Positions 5,904 through 11,551 of a stretch of DNA of 54,920 nt are shown one piece after another. Positions within the stretch are counted from its first letter, which is position 1; the number at the start of each line of letters is the position of its first letter. The stretch comes from a virus. The position numbers and the translations under genes are program-made. The notes under the pieces were generated by a model. The model ran no database searches and was not told where the DNA came from. It saw only the letters and a program-made list of their open reading frames with translations. The stretch spans positions 1 to 54,920 of IMG/VR virus record IMGVR_UViG_3300025410_000024; one strand, written 5' to 3'.

Positions 5904-6116
5904 ATGGCTACAGTAAAAAATTGGGACACAGACGAAGAGGTAGTAGTTCGAGTCGGCGACTGGGTCGGCTTTAAGTGCGATGTCGAGCAAAGCGGGGAAA
6001 TTATTCGCATCGAGGGCAATAGACTGTACTTGAGATCTGGTGTTATGGGCTTCCAGGGCGGGTATATTGGGGGACAAACGGAAACAGTTGAGAGAGCTGA
6101 CGACTGTTGGATTTAA
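5904..6116 (+). CDS. Hypothetical small beta protein, 70 aa
   Basis: The ATG at 5904 follows AGGAGGACACAA. The sequence looks like a small SH3-type barrel: EEVVVRVGDWVGFKCDV, then GEIIRIEGNRLYLRSG, ending in GGQTETVERADDCW. Such folds often bind RNA, DNA or a partner protein, but no family is recognised. Confidence 0.75.
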   Translation: MATVKNWDTDEEVVVRVGDWVGFKCDVEQSGEIIRIEGNRLYLRSGVMGFQGGYIGGQTETVERADDCWI

Positions 6117-6125
6117 ACAACAAAG

Positions 6126-6150
6126 ACCCTGCAGGTTGACAGGGTATTGT
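6126..6150 (+). terminator. Hairpin with -35 in its loop
   Basis: ACCCTG (6126-6131) pairs with CAGGGT (6140-6145), 8-nt loop, followed by ATTGTTT. TTGACA (6136-6141) of the next promoter occupies the loop and the top of the 3' arm. Confidence 0.55.
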
Positions 6151-6164
6151 TTCGGTTGTATAAT
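6136..6164 (+). promoter_or_regulatory. sigma-70 promoter inside a hairpin
   Basis: TTGACA (6136-6141), 17 nt, TATAAT (6159-6164), fused with the hairpin 6126-6150. Confidence 0.9.
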
Positions 6165-6195
6165 TAAGGCTTACACACACTAAAAGGAGCAGGAT

Positions 6196-6441
6196 ATGGG
6201 AATGTGGACCACCGATAACCAGGACACTATGAGCGTTGTACTCAAAGCATTCAGCGATGCGTCCCGACGCAACTATGACAGCCACGCATTTGAAGCAGGT
6301 TACTTGCAGAGTGTTATTGTTTCAATCTTACCTGACTTGCCCAAACGCAAGCAGAATAGTTTGATCAACGAAATGATCAAAGCCGCTCAAAAGCAAGAGA
6401 AAGAAGTACTTGATAAAATACTTGACGGCGTTAAGGTTTGA
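6196..6441 (+). CDS. Hypothetical early protein, 81 aa
   Basis: The ATG at 6196 follows AAAAGGAGCAGGAT. The N-terminal segment is polar (MGMWTTDNQDTMSVVLKAF). Two helices follow, with a basic C-terminal helix (KRKQNSLINEMIKAAQKQEK). The gene carries the -35 box of the next promoter in its final codons. No family is recognised. Confidence 0.8.
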   Translation: MGMWTTDNQDTMSVVLKAFSDASRRNYDSHAFEAGYLQSVIVSILPDLPKRKQNSLINEMIKAAQKQEKEVLDKILDGVKV

Positions 6442-6450
6442 AGTTATAAT
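6422..6450 (+). promoter_or_regulatory. sigma-70 promoter overlapping a gene end
   Basis: TTGACG (6422-6427, within coding sequence), 17 nt, TATAAT (6445-6450). An A/C-rich leader with repeated ACAC follows. Confidence 0.8.
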
Positions 6451-6480
6451 TTAATTTTACACACACACTAGGAGCACACA

Positions 6481-6966
6481 ATGGGAACACGAAGCAGAAT
6501 CGGCGTAATGCACGGAGATGTCGTTAAATCAGTTTACTGTCATTGGGACGGTTATCTTGAATACAACGGCGAGCTCTTGCAAAAACACTACAACTCAGCC
6601 AAAGCCAACGAACTTGTATCGCTCGGCGACTTGAGCTCACTGCGCCCTGAGATCGGCGAGGAGCATGCCTTTAGTCACTTTGACACAGATATATCCAGCG
6701 ATGAATACGAGAAACAGTTTGGCGAGATGTGTACCTTTTACGGACGCGATAGAAAAGAAAGCAACACAGAATTCAAAACAGACACAACATTCGAAGCATT
6801 CTTTGATCGTTGCGTAGGTTGTTGCGCAGAATGGTACTACGTAATGAATGACGGTGTTTGGTATTGCGGTAACACATATGAAAGCGACTCACGCTTTTAC
6901 AAGAAGCTAGTTCCATTATCAGAAGCATTGGCCGAAGTGCCTGATATAATGGGAGTGCAGGTGTGA
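6481..6966 (+). CDS. Conserved phage hypothetical protein, 161 aa
   Basis: The ATG at 6481 follows CTAGGAGCACACA. The N-terminus MGTRSRIGVMHGDVVKSVY followed by CHWDGYLEYNGELL is one I know from many phages and plasmids as a conserved protein of unknown function. It is aromatic-rich, with a Cys cluster in CVGCCAEWYYVMNDG and a further Cys at YCGN (residues about 118-140) that might bind metal. It is soluble and acidic. Confidence 0.85.
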   Translation: MGTRSRIGVMHGDVVKSVYCHWDGYLEYNGELLQKHYNSAKANELVSLGDLSSLRPEIGEEHAFSHFDTDISSDEYEKQFGEMCTFYGRDRKESNTEFKTDTTFEAFFDRCVGCCAEWYYVMNDGVWYCGNTYESDSRFYKKLVPLSEALAEVPDIMGVQV

Positions 6967-7136
6967 CAGGTTATGCAAGCAAGAGGGCGGCGACCCTCTC
7001 CCGTATACCAACTGATGAGTTAAAACAACAATTGGTATCACTAACAGAAAGTCCTAGTCGTAGTACTTTCGATGAGGTTTGGATCAGTTTACTTGAACAA
7101 GAAATTTTTAAAAGGAAAGACAATGAGCAAGATTAA
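6963..7136 (+). CDS. Short GTG-start ORF, 57 aa
   Basis: A GTG at 6963, overlapping the stop of the preceding gene and lying 6-7 bases after GGGAG, opens a 57-codon frame. The product begins TGYASKRAATLSRIPTDELK and continues through VSLTESPSRSTFDEVW to a Lys/Arg-containing end, overlapping the next gene by 14 bases. The overlap at both ends and the amphipathic helical sequence argue that it is real. No family is recognised. Confidence 0.55.
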   Translation: MTGYASKRAATLSRIPTDELKQQLVSLTESPSRSTFDEVWISLLEQEIFKRKDNEQD

Positions 7137-7305
7137 AGATTTGGCATATGATATTGAACAATTGTACATCGAAGGTTATAGTCCTAAGAGTATTGCTTTG
7201 CAACTGGACTGTCCTTTGGAATTGATTTATGATTGGTTAGAGTCTAACAATGTTGCAGAAAACTCACAGGAGGAATTAAGCCCATTCGAAACAATCAATT
7301 CTTAA
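7123..7305 (+). CDS. Small helix-turn-helix protein, 60 aa
   Basis: The ATG at 7123 follows AAAAGGAAAGACA; a longer frame upstream has no ribosome-binding site. Residues 14-40 contain GYSPKSIALQLDCPLELIYD followed by WL, which fits a helix-turn-helix of the Hin/MarR-like 'x-x-SPxxIAxxLxxPxxxIxxWL' type. It is therefore a candidate small DNA-binding regulator of the early region. The C-terminus is acidic and disordered. Confidence 0.7.
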   Translation: MSKIKDLAYDIEQLYIEGYSPKSIALQLDCPLELIYDWLESNNVAENSQEELSPFETINS

Positions 7306-7317
7306 TTCAAAAAATGG

Positions 7318-7346
7318 TTGACAACTAACCCAAATAGTTGTATAAT
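7318..7346 (+). promoter_or_regulatory. sigma-70 promoter with a perfect palindromic spacer
   Basis: TTGACA (7318-7323), 17 nt, TATAAT (7341-7346). ACAACTA (7321-7327) and TAGTTGT (7335-7341) are a perfect 7-bp dyad across the spacer. Confidence 0.9.
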
Positions 7347-7403
7347 TAATGTATGTTCAAAATAAAGAACATATTTTTACACACACAGAAAAGGAAATTT
7401 AAA

Positions 7404-7814
7404 ATGTCTACAAAGTTATTTAAATGCGCAGGTGTTAGCAAACGTAATGGTGCTTTCAAAGCTCGTTTCGCAAGTGATATGACTCGTGTTAAGGTTCTTG
7501 CCAAAACTGGAAGTTCCGATATTGATCTCATTGAGTTGAAAGAGCCAATGACCAAGGAAGATGCTATTGCGTATCTATTGAAGATTAATTTCGATAATGG
7601 TAACGCTTTGATTCGCACTGCGCTTGAAGAAGGTCTTGAGAAGAGATTGCCATCTGCCAAAGCACCTAAGGCTACAAAGTCTAAGCCTAGCCTAGATGCG
7701 ATTGCGGCTCGTGGTAAGGTTGCAAAGTCAAAAGCAAAGTCTACTGCGGTCACACAGCCAGCAGACACTGAGTTGGATGACAAGCCATTTGGCTTTGAGA
7801 AAGAGGCAGTTTAA
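7404..7814 (+). CDS. Hypothetical protein with basic histone-like tail, 136 aa
   Basis: The ATG at 7404 follows AAAAGGAAATTTAAA; an in-frame ATG further upstream lies too close to the promoter and lacks a Shine-Dalgarno. Residues 1-85 form a mixed alpha/beta part. Residues 90-120 are a Lys/Ala-rich segment (SAKAPKATKSKPS and KVAKSKAKSTAV) like histone or nucleoid-protein tails. A nucleic-acid-binding role is likely but not shown. The leader is longer than in the other early genes (57 bases from the -10 to ATG). Confidence 0.75.
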   Translation: MSTKLFKCAGVSKRNGAFKARFASDMTRVKVLAKTGSSDIDLIELKEPMTKEDAIAYLLKINFDNGNALIRTALEEGLEKRLPSAKAPKATKSKPSLDAIAARGKVAKSKAKSTAVTQPADTELDDKPFGFEKEAV

Positions 7815-7825
7815 TCTACGCTATA

Positions 7826-7879
7826 AGAACTGTTCCTGGATACTTCCGGTTTAACCGCACTAGGTCCTGAACAGTTCTT
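7826..7879 (+). repeat. Long inverted repeat in the intergenic region
   Basis: AAGAACTGTTC (7826-7836) and GAACAGTTCTT (7869-7879) are perfect 11-bp inverted arms. They enclose GGA/TCC and CGGTT/AACCG inner dyads, so the RNA could form a long multi-part stem. There is no T-tract, and no sigma-70 promoter is visible between it and the next gene at 7919. It may stabilise the upstream mRNA end or regulate the gene below. Confidence 0.6.
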
Positions 7880-7918
7880 ATATACCGTACTGCGGGGTAT
7901 TGGTCAGAAGGAGCGTTT

Positions 7919-8137
7919 ATGAGCAGATTGGCATACATTGGTAGACCTTGGGTTGCATTTGATCCAACAGTGAAGAATCATAGGCAGTGGTTTGCGGAGT
8001 TCCAAAAGTTTGGGACCTGGGGTAAGTGTCCTGTCCGATTTATTGTGGCAGATGATCACGGTGATTTGATCACTATGATTCAACGTAGGTTAATTGAATA
8101 CTACGTAAACAAAGAATTTGGTAAAATTAAAGGTTGA
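7919..8137 (+). CDS. Hypothetical early protein, 72 aa
   Basis: The ATG at 7919 follows AGAAGGAGCGTTT. The small basic protein has a Trp-rich start (YIGRPWVAFDPTVKNHRQWF) and the helix TMIQRRLIEYYVNKEFGKIK at the C-terminus. No family is recognised. It is probably transcribed by read-through across the inverted repeat at 7826-7879. Confidence 0.75.
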   Translation: MSRLAYIGRPWVAFDPTVKNHRQWFAEFQKFGTWGKCPVRFIVADDHGDLITMIQRRLIEYYVNKEFGKIKG

Positions 8138-8162
8138 TCTTGTTGTATTAATACTGTAATAT
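8134..8162 (+). promoter_or_regulatory. Weak promoter with palindrome GTATTAATAC
   Basis: TTGATC (8134-8139), 17 nt, TAATAT (8157-8162). The spacer contains the perfect 10-bp palindrome GTATTAATAC (8145-8154), a candidate operator for the HTH protein encoded just downstream. Confidence 0.4.
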
Positions 8163-8203
8163 TAATCATAACTGCAAAGCAGTCTTTAATTAAGGAAAAC
8201 AAA

Positions 8204-8479
8204 ATGATTATCAAAAAATTGAACAAAGAAACTAAAGCATACAGACTATTCAAAGCTCTCCAAGCAGGCGAGCGCATTACACCAGCAATGGCACAACACA
8301 AGTTCGGTATTAAGAACCTGAGTGCCGAAGTTAGCCGTGTACGTCAATTTGGTTTTGCTGTTTATCGTAAGACACGTAAAGCAGGCAATGGCGTTGAGGT
8401 TGTTGAGTACGTAATGGGTACACCATCACGCGAGATCGTTGCCGCTGGTTACAAGGCTTTGGCTCTTGGCCTAGTTTAA
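8204..8479 (+). CDS. Winged helix-turn-helix protein, 91 aa
   Basis: The ATG at 8204 follows TAAGGAAAACAAA. Residues 12-70 match the phage HTH domain in which a helix (AYRLFKALQAGERITPAMAQ) is followed by a recognition helix (NLSAEVSRVRQFGFAVYRK) and a beta wing ending in VVEYVMG. It is a likely DNA-binding regulator. A palindrome in its own promoter (8145-8154) suggests autoregulation. The gene is followed by three hairpins. Confidence 0.75.
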   Translation: MIIKKLNKETKAYRLFKALQAGERITPAMAQHKFGIKNLSAEVSRVRQFGFAVYRKTRKAGNGVEVVEYVMGTPSREIVAAGYKALALGLV

Positions 8480-8493
8480 GAGTCGCTCCAAGT

Positions 8494-8593
8494 CTTAGGG
8501 CGGGGTAGTGTCCCCCTAAGCCATAGACGTTTCGCTCCCGTCTATGATGTTAGTGTGGAAAGCCTCTATCTTCGGATAGGGGTTTTTCTTTTT
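8494..8593 (+). ncRNA. Three-hairpin 3' region ending in a terminator; possible sRNA
   Basis: Three stems stand in a row after the HTH gene: CTTAGGG/CCCTAAG (8494-8500/8514-8520), CATAGACG/CGTCTATG (8522-8529/8539-8546), and CCTCTATC-TTCG-GATAGGGG (8563-8582) followed by TTTTTCTTTTT. The last is a textbook intrinsic terminator with a UUCG loop. The first two are not needed for termination, so this could be a processed 3'-UTR small RNA. Confidence 0.45.
8563..8593 (+). terminator. Strong intrinsic terminator with TTCG loop
   Basis: An 8-bp stem (one G-T pair) with a TTCG tetraloop, followed by eleven bases of which ten are T. Confidence 0.9.
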
Positions 8594-8624
8594 AACCCTA
8601 CGATTGACAGGGTTATTCATTTTT
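8594..8624 (+). terminator. Second terminator-like hairpin with -35 in the loop
   Basis: AACCCT (8594-8599) pairs with AGGGTT (8609-8614), then ATTCATTTTT. The 9-nt loop contains most of TTGACA (8604-8609) of the next promoter. Confidence 0.6.
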
Positions 8625-8632
8625 GTTATAAT
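8604..8632 (+). promoter_or_regulatory. sigma-70 promoter inside a hairpin
   Basis: TTGACA (8604-8609), 17 nt, TATAAT (8627-8632). Confidence 0.9.
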
Positions 8633-8657
8633 ATAGTCATACACACAGAGGATCTCA

Positions 8658-9059
8658 ATGGAACACTACATAGAAGCAACTCCTAAAACAAAAAGATATA
8701 TCGAATCACTCTTGCCTTCGATGCTTTCCCAACTAGGGTTGACTCGCAGTCGTAAGCTCTTACACATCAAGGTAGACCGAGAAGCGGATCACCCAGGCAC
8801 CTGTATTCCTTTCCTAGGAATGAACACTATGCTGATCGTGTTACAGCCAAACAAAGACCTAGCCCAGTTTGGAGTCACTCTAGCACACGAATTGACCCAT
8901 GTGGCCCAGTTCGCCAAAGGTATTCTACAATGCACACCTAAGGGAAAACGCTGGAAAGGTAAGTTCTACGGAAACAAAACCAAGTATCTAAATCAACCCT
9001 GGGAGATACAGGCCTTTGCTCAACAGGAAATTGTATTCCGTAGGGCAATAGAAGAATAA
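8658..9059 (+). CDS. SprT-like zinc metallopeptidase, 133 aa
   Basis: The ATG at 8658 follows CAGAGGATCTCA. The zincin motif HELTH lies at residues 77-81, preceded by the helix FGVTLAHELTHVAQFAKGIL; two His and the Glu are the expected zinc ligands and catalytic base. Length and layout fit the SprT/WSS1-like family of small HExxH peptidases, some of which cut DNA-protein crosslinks. The Trp- and Lys-rich segment after the motif (KGKRWKGKFYGNK) could contact DNA. As an early gene it may process a host or phage protein on DNA. The enzymatic class is well supported; the substrate is unknown. Confidence 0.75.
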   Translation: MEHYIEATPKTKRYIESLLPSMLSQLGLTRSRKLLHIKVDREADHPGTCIPFLGMNTMLIVLQPNKDLAQFGVTLAHELTHVAQFAKGILQCTPKGKRWKGKFYGNKTKYLNQPWEIQAFAQQEIVFRRAIEE

Positions 9060-9068
9060 CCCTACAGG

Positions 9069-9097
9069 TTGACAGATTATTCCAAACGCGTTATAAT
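9069..9097 (+). promoter_or_regulatory. sigma-70 promoter
   Basis: TTGACA (9069-9074), 17 nt, TATAAT (9092-9097), with the standard leader. CCCTACAGG just upstream is the remnant of the hairpin 5' arm seen at other junctions. Confidence 0.9.
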
Positions 9098-9125
9098 ACA
9101 CACATACACTAAAAAGGAGCAGACA

Positions 9126-9437
9126 ATGAAACTACACATTCAAACTCAAGTCTACGAAAACTACGGCGCACACGACTGGGATGGTGTGGGATCTTGCCCA
9201 CAGTATTGGAAAGCCAAAGGCGGTAACGATTACTTTGTTCCTAAGGTAAAGAATGCGGAAGAAGCTACTGCCGCAATCATGTGCCTGCGTGAAAAAATTG
9301 AAGAGAGTAACGAATACTTTAGAGAAAACATCATTGGATGGGATCTTGTTGATAATAAGTTTCGCACAGAATTTGAACAAAGCCAACTGGAACACGAAGG
9401 CCAAATCCGCTTCCCAGCAAAGGTATTAACCTGGTAA
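9126..9437 (+). CDS. Conserved phage hypothetical protein, 103 aa
   Basis: The ATG at 9126 follows AAAAAGGAGCAGACA; the frame is open further up but the upstream start lies in the -35 box. The N-terminus (MKLHIQTQVYENYGAHDWDG, then CPQYWKAKGG) is one I recognise as widespread in phages without a known function. The second half has a helix of the type EEATAAIMCLREKIEESNEY. Soluble and single-domain. Confidence 0.8.
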   Translation: MKLHIQTQVYENYGAHDWDGVGSCPQYWKAKGGNDYFVPKVKNAEEATAAIMCLREKIEESNEYFRENIIGWDLVDNKFRTEFEQSQLEHEGQIRFPAKVLTW

Positions 9438-9464
9438 CCCAGTGGTTGACAGGGTTATTGGTTT
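9436..9464 (+). terminator. Hairpin with -35 in its loop
   Basis: AACCC (9436-9440) pairs with GGGTT (9452-9456) around an 11-nt loop that ends with TTGACA (9446-9451). ATTGGTTT follows. The AA of the 5' arm belongs to the stop codon region of the preceding gene. Confidence 0.5.
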
Positions 9465-9475
9465 GAGGTTATAAT
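9446..9475 (+). promoter_or_regulatory. sigma-70 promoter (18-nt spacer)
   Basis: TTGACA (9446-9451), 18 nt, TATAAT (9470-9475): the only 18-nt spacer in the array. Confidence 0.85.
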
Positions 9476-9503
9476 ACACACATACACTAAGGAGGAGCCT
9501 AAG

Positions 9504-9833
9504 ATGCATACAGTAGAACTAGATACTAAAGAAGCCCCAAACAAATGGTGGGCACTACAAGATCGCAGAATGCGGAACATTGCCAACGCGAGCCTGTATT
9601 CAGATAAACAGAAGGTTCGTGCAGAGCGCATGAAGTTGGCATTAGAAATGTTATACACAGGCAAAATCTACGATATCGCATTTGGCAAGCGTAGTATCAG
9701 CGTTAAACTACAAAGTGGCGGTAATATCCGCAATCGTAAGGAATTGAGCTTATTAGAAGCAGACTGGAGTGCCGAAGGCATATACAAAAAAGCCACAGAG
9801 CAGGGCGTACAGTATCATATCCCTAGAGCTTGA
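9504..9833 (+). CDS. Hypothetical early protein, 109 aa
   Basis: The ATG at 9504 follows AAGGAGGAGCCTAAG. The basic protein has a Trp-Trp pair near the N-terminus (NKWWALQDRRMRNIANASLY), a helical middle, and a beta segment (GKRSISVKLQSGGNIR) that may bind nucleic acid. Its stop codon TGA is part of the -35 hexamer of the next promoter. No family is recognised. Confidence 0.8.
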   Translation: MHTVELDTKEAPNKWWALQDRRMRNIANASLYSDKQKVRAERMKLALEMLYTGKIYDIAFGKRSISVKLQSGGNIRNRKELSLLEADWSAEGIYKKATEQGVQYHIPRA

Positions 9834-9858
9834 CGGGTTATTGAATTGAGAGTATAAT
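9830..9858 (+). promoter_or_regulatory. sigma-70 promoter overlapping a stop codon
   Basis: TTGACG (9830-9835), 17 nt, TATAAT (9853-9858). The TGA stop of the preceding gene (9831-9833) lies within the -35. Confidence 0.85.
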
Positions 9859-9886
9859 ACACACATACACTAAAAAGGAGCACACT

Positions 9887-10264
9887 ATGTCAGATAAACT
9901 CAAAGACATTGACAGCAACCGACTAGGCGACTACCTAGAGGATTACTGTAACGAGGATTTGAACAAGCGTCTACATAAGTTCATGGTTCTAGATGACCCT
10001 GCTAACATAGAGAACATACTGGAAAAGGCGGACTTTGAAGACATTACTAACGAAGATATCCTAGTAGGTATTACAGTGGCAGAAGCTACCTTAGTCCAAG
10101 TTAACAAGGTGCTCAAAGCACAGGGCATAGACTTCCATTTCCGCCGTTTTGACTCTGTAGATTACGATGCCTATATGCTGGTTCATAACAAAGAAAACCT
10201 TAAGGCTACGGCAGAACGAGTGCGCGGTACACGACGCCATTATGGCCCGACCTCACCGTTCTAA
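9887..10264 (+). CDS. Hypothetical early protein, 125 aa
   Basis: The ATG at 9887 follows AAAAAGGAGCACACT. The N-terminal 70 residues are acidic and helical (SNRLGDYLEDYCNEDLNKRL). The C-terminus is basic and ends in RVRGTRRHYGPTSPF, which could be a disordered RNA- or DNA-binding tail. No family is recognised. Confidence 0.8.
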   Translation: MSDKLKDIDSNRLGDYLEDYCNEDLNKRLHKFMVLDDPANIENILEKADFEDITNEDILVGITVAEATLVQVNKVLKAQGIDFHFRRFDSVDYDAYMLVHNKENLKATAERVRGTRRHYGPTSPF

Positions 10265-10276
10265 AGACCCTAAAGG

Positions 10277-10305
10277 TTGACAGGTTATTCAAAAGGCGTT
10301 ATAAT
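10277..10305 (+). promoter_or_regulatory. sigma-70 promoter
   Basis: TTGACA (10277-10282), 17 nt, TATAAT (10300-10305). ACCCTAAAGG upstream can pair only weakly with GGTT downstream. Confidence 0.9.
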
Positions 10306-10333
10306 ACATACATCGCAACAAGGAGCACACACT

Positions 10334-10546
10334 ATGGGATACCGCGTACTAGACACCGTAGACTATATGAGAAACAAGTATGGTCCACGCAAGGGACTTG
10401 AAGGTCCCTTCAACTTCTCCGGTCGTGTCCTGTACTATGATCCCAAGGAAGGTTCCTACTATGATCCGACCACTGACTTCTATGTCAGCAGGGACGAAAT
10501 GGACTTCCTCAACAACGAATTGATGCGTAAATTGGAGCGAGCATGA
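10334..10546 (+). CDS. Hypothetical early protein, 70 aa
   Basis: The ATG at 10334 follows CAAGGAGCACACACT. It is rich in Tyr, Asp and Gly (GRVLYYDPKEGSYYDPTTDF) with a C-terminal helix (EMDFLNNELMRKLERA). It overlaps the next gene by four bases (ATGA). No family is recognised. Confidence 0.75.
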   Translation: MGYRVLDTVDYMRNKYGPRKGLEGPFNFSGRVLYYDPKEGSYYDPTTDFYVSRDEMDFLNNELMRKLERA

Positions 10547-10728
10547 AACGGATTGACCCTAGCCTAAACCCACTAGAGGTTATGATTATTGCGGAACTAC
10601 TGGCAACGGATAATATAGAGCATTACACTATGCGACCTGGCAACGATTGCGTCTGGGTATCATATAGTCAATTGGAAACCTACTGGATATTTAGAGAAGG
10701 TAAATTGGTTGACATTCAGATTGATTAA
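10543..10728 (+). CDS. Hypothetical early protein, 61 aa
   Basis: Starts at an ATGA overlap with the preceding gene, after TTGGAGCGAGC, so translation is coupled. One helix (LEVMIIAELLATDNIEHY) is followed by a beta hairpin with Trp residues (CVWVSYSQLETYWIFREGKL). No family is recognised. The promoter of the next gene lies in its last codons. Confidence 0.75.
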   Translation: MKRIDPSLNPLEVMIIAELLATDNIEHYTMRPGNDCVWVSYSQLETYWIFREGKLVDIQID

Positions 10729-10737
10729 CAGTATAAT
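10709..10737 (+). promoter_or_regulatory. sigma-70 promoter overlapping a gene end
   Basis: TTGACA (10709-10714, coding), 17 nt, TATAAT (10732-10737). Confidence 0.85.
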
Positions 10738-10764
10738 ACACATATACACAAGCAGGAGTCTACA

Positions 10765-11010
10765 ATGAGAGAGAAATTAACGGTAGAAAAACTAATAGAA
10801 ATCTTAACCAAGGTAGAGGATAAAACCCTACTTGTAAGGATGTCTATGAATAATGAATACGACGCATCTGTGTCAGCGGATATGGTAGATGTTGTAGACT
10901 ACGGATCCGGTCCTAGGCTCTACATCAGCGACACATTGCCTTGGAAAAGAGTTGACGACACCACCTACGATGAGAATGGAAATATCGTTGACTTATCAGA
11001 TACAATCTAA
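10765..11010 (+). CDS. Hypothetical early protein, 81 aa
   Basis: The ATG at 10765 follows AAGCAGGAGTCTACA. The order helix-strand-strand is visible: MREKLTVEKLIEILTKVEDK, then TLLVRMSMNNEYDASV, then GPRLYISD. This is a layout I have seen in conserved hypotheticals of phages. The C-terminal 20 residues are acidic. It heads a four-gene unit to 11514. Confidence 0.75.
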   Translation: MREKLTVEKLIEILTKVEDKTLLVRMSMNNEYDASVSADMVDVVDYGSGPRLYISDTLPWKRVDDTTYDENGNIVDLSDTI

Positions 11011-11019
11011 GGAACAGAT

Positions 11020-11187
11020 ATGGAAGACGCTGTAGAATTACATTGCACCTATGATGAAACAGAATTGCTGTGGCACGTTTGGTTCCCTCATCCGTTGGGT
11101 GGAATGAATGTACTAGAGTCATTTGACAACGAGGATGATGCTCGCAGATTTTGGCAGGAACAAATCGACAGTGCCGATGAGGTATAG
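11020..11187 (+). CDS. Hypothetical early protein, 55 aa
   Basis: A short ORF whose ATG at 11020 follows TAAGGAACAGAT and which ends in TAG at 11185-11187. The product is acidic and Trp-rich (ELLWHVWFPHPLGGMNVLES, then DDARRFWQEQIDSADEV). No family is recognised. Confidence 0.7.
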   Translation: MEDAVELHCTYDETELLWHVWFPHPLGGMNVLESFDNEDDARRFWQEQIDSADEV

Positions 11188-11188
11188 T

Positions 11189-11296
11189 ATGAACGGAATT
11201 AAATTATTTTTGACAATATTAGGATTATTCATAGGAGCTATCTTGCTACTATTGGCAGGGTGGTATTTGGAACAATTGGTTAGGGAATGGCTATGA
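11189..11296 (+). CDS. Single-pass membrane micro-protein, 35 aa
   Basis: The ATG at 11189 starts two bases after the stop of the preceding gene, and the ORF ends with an ATGA overlap into the next. Residues 5-26 (LFLTILGLFIGAILLLLAGW) are a strong transmembrane helix, followed by a short charged end. Phage micro-proteins of this type often act on the host membrane or on lysis control, but no evidence here shows which. Confidence 0.65.
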   Translation: MNGIKLFLTILGLFIGAILLLLAGWYLEQLVREWL

Positions 11297-11514
11297 ACAA
11301 ATGGGATAACGATAATTTAGTATGGATGCTGACCTGCTCGGAGTCAGAGTTTTCAGAGTGGTGCAATCAGGCCTCCAATGACGATATTGCCTATGCCCTA
11401 GAGTTAATGGGTGCTAGAAAAGCAACCCTAGCCCTGTACGAAGCTGAGTTGATGGACGATGTTGCGAATTTACAACAGGCCAAAGAAGTACTTGATCGTT
11501 TTAGGTTGAAGTAG
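11293..11514 (+). CDS. Hypothetical early protein, 73 aa
   Basis: The ATG at 11293 forms an ATGA overlap with the preceding stop and lies 6 bases after AGGGA, which I prefer over the ATG at 11287 (spacing too short). The protein is acidic, helical and Trp-containing (DNDNLVWMLTCSESEFSEWC, then ALELMGARKATLALYEAELM). No family is recognised. Confidence 0.7.
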   Translation: MNKWDNDNLVWMLTCSESEFSEWCNQASNDDIAYALELMGARKATLALYEAELMDDVANLQQAKEVLDRFRLK

Positions 11515-11520
11515 TATAAT
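11492..11520 (+). promoter_or_regulatory. sigma-70 promoter overlapping a gene end
   Basis: TTGATC (11492-11497, coding), 17 nt, TATAAT (11515-11520), which starts right after the stop codon. Confidence 0.8.
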
Positions 11521-11551
11521 ACACACATACACAAACAAACAGGAGCACACT

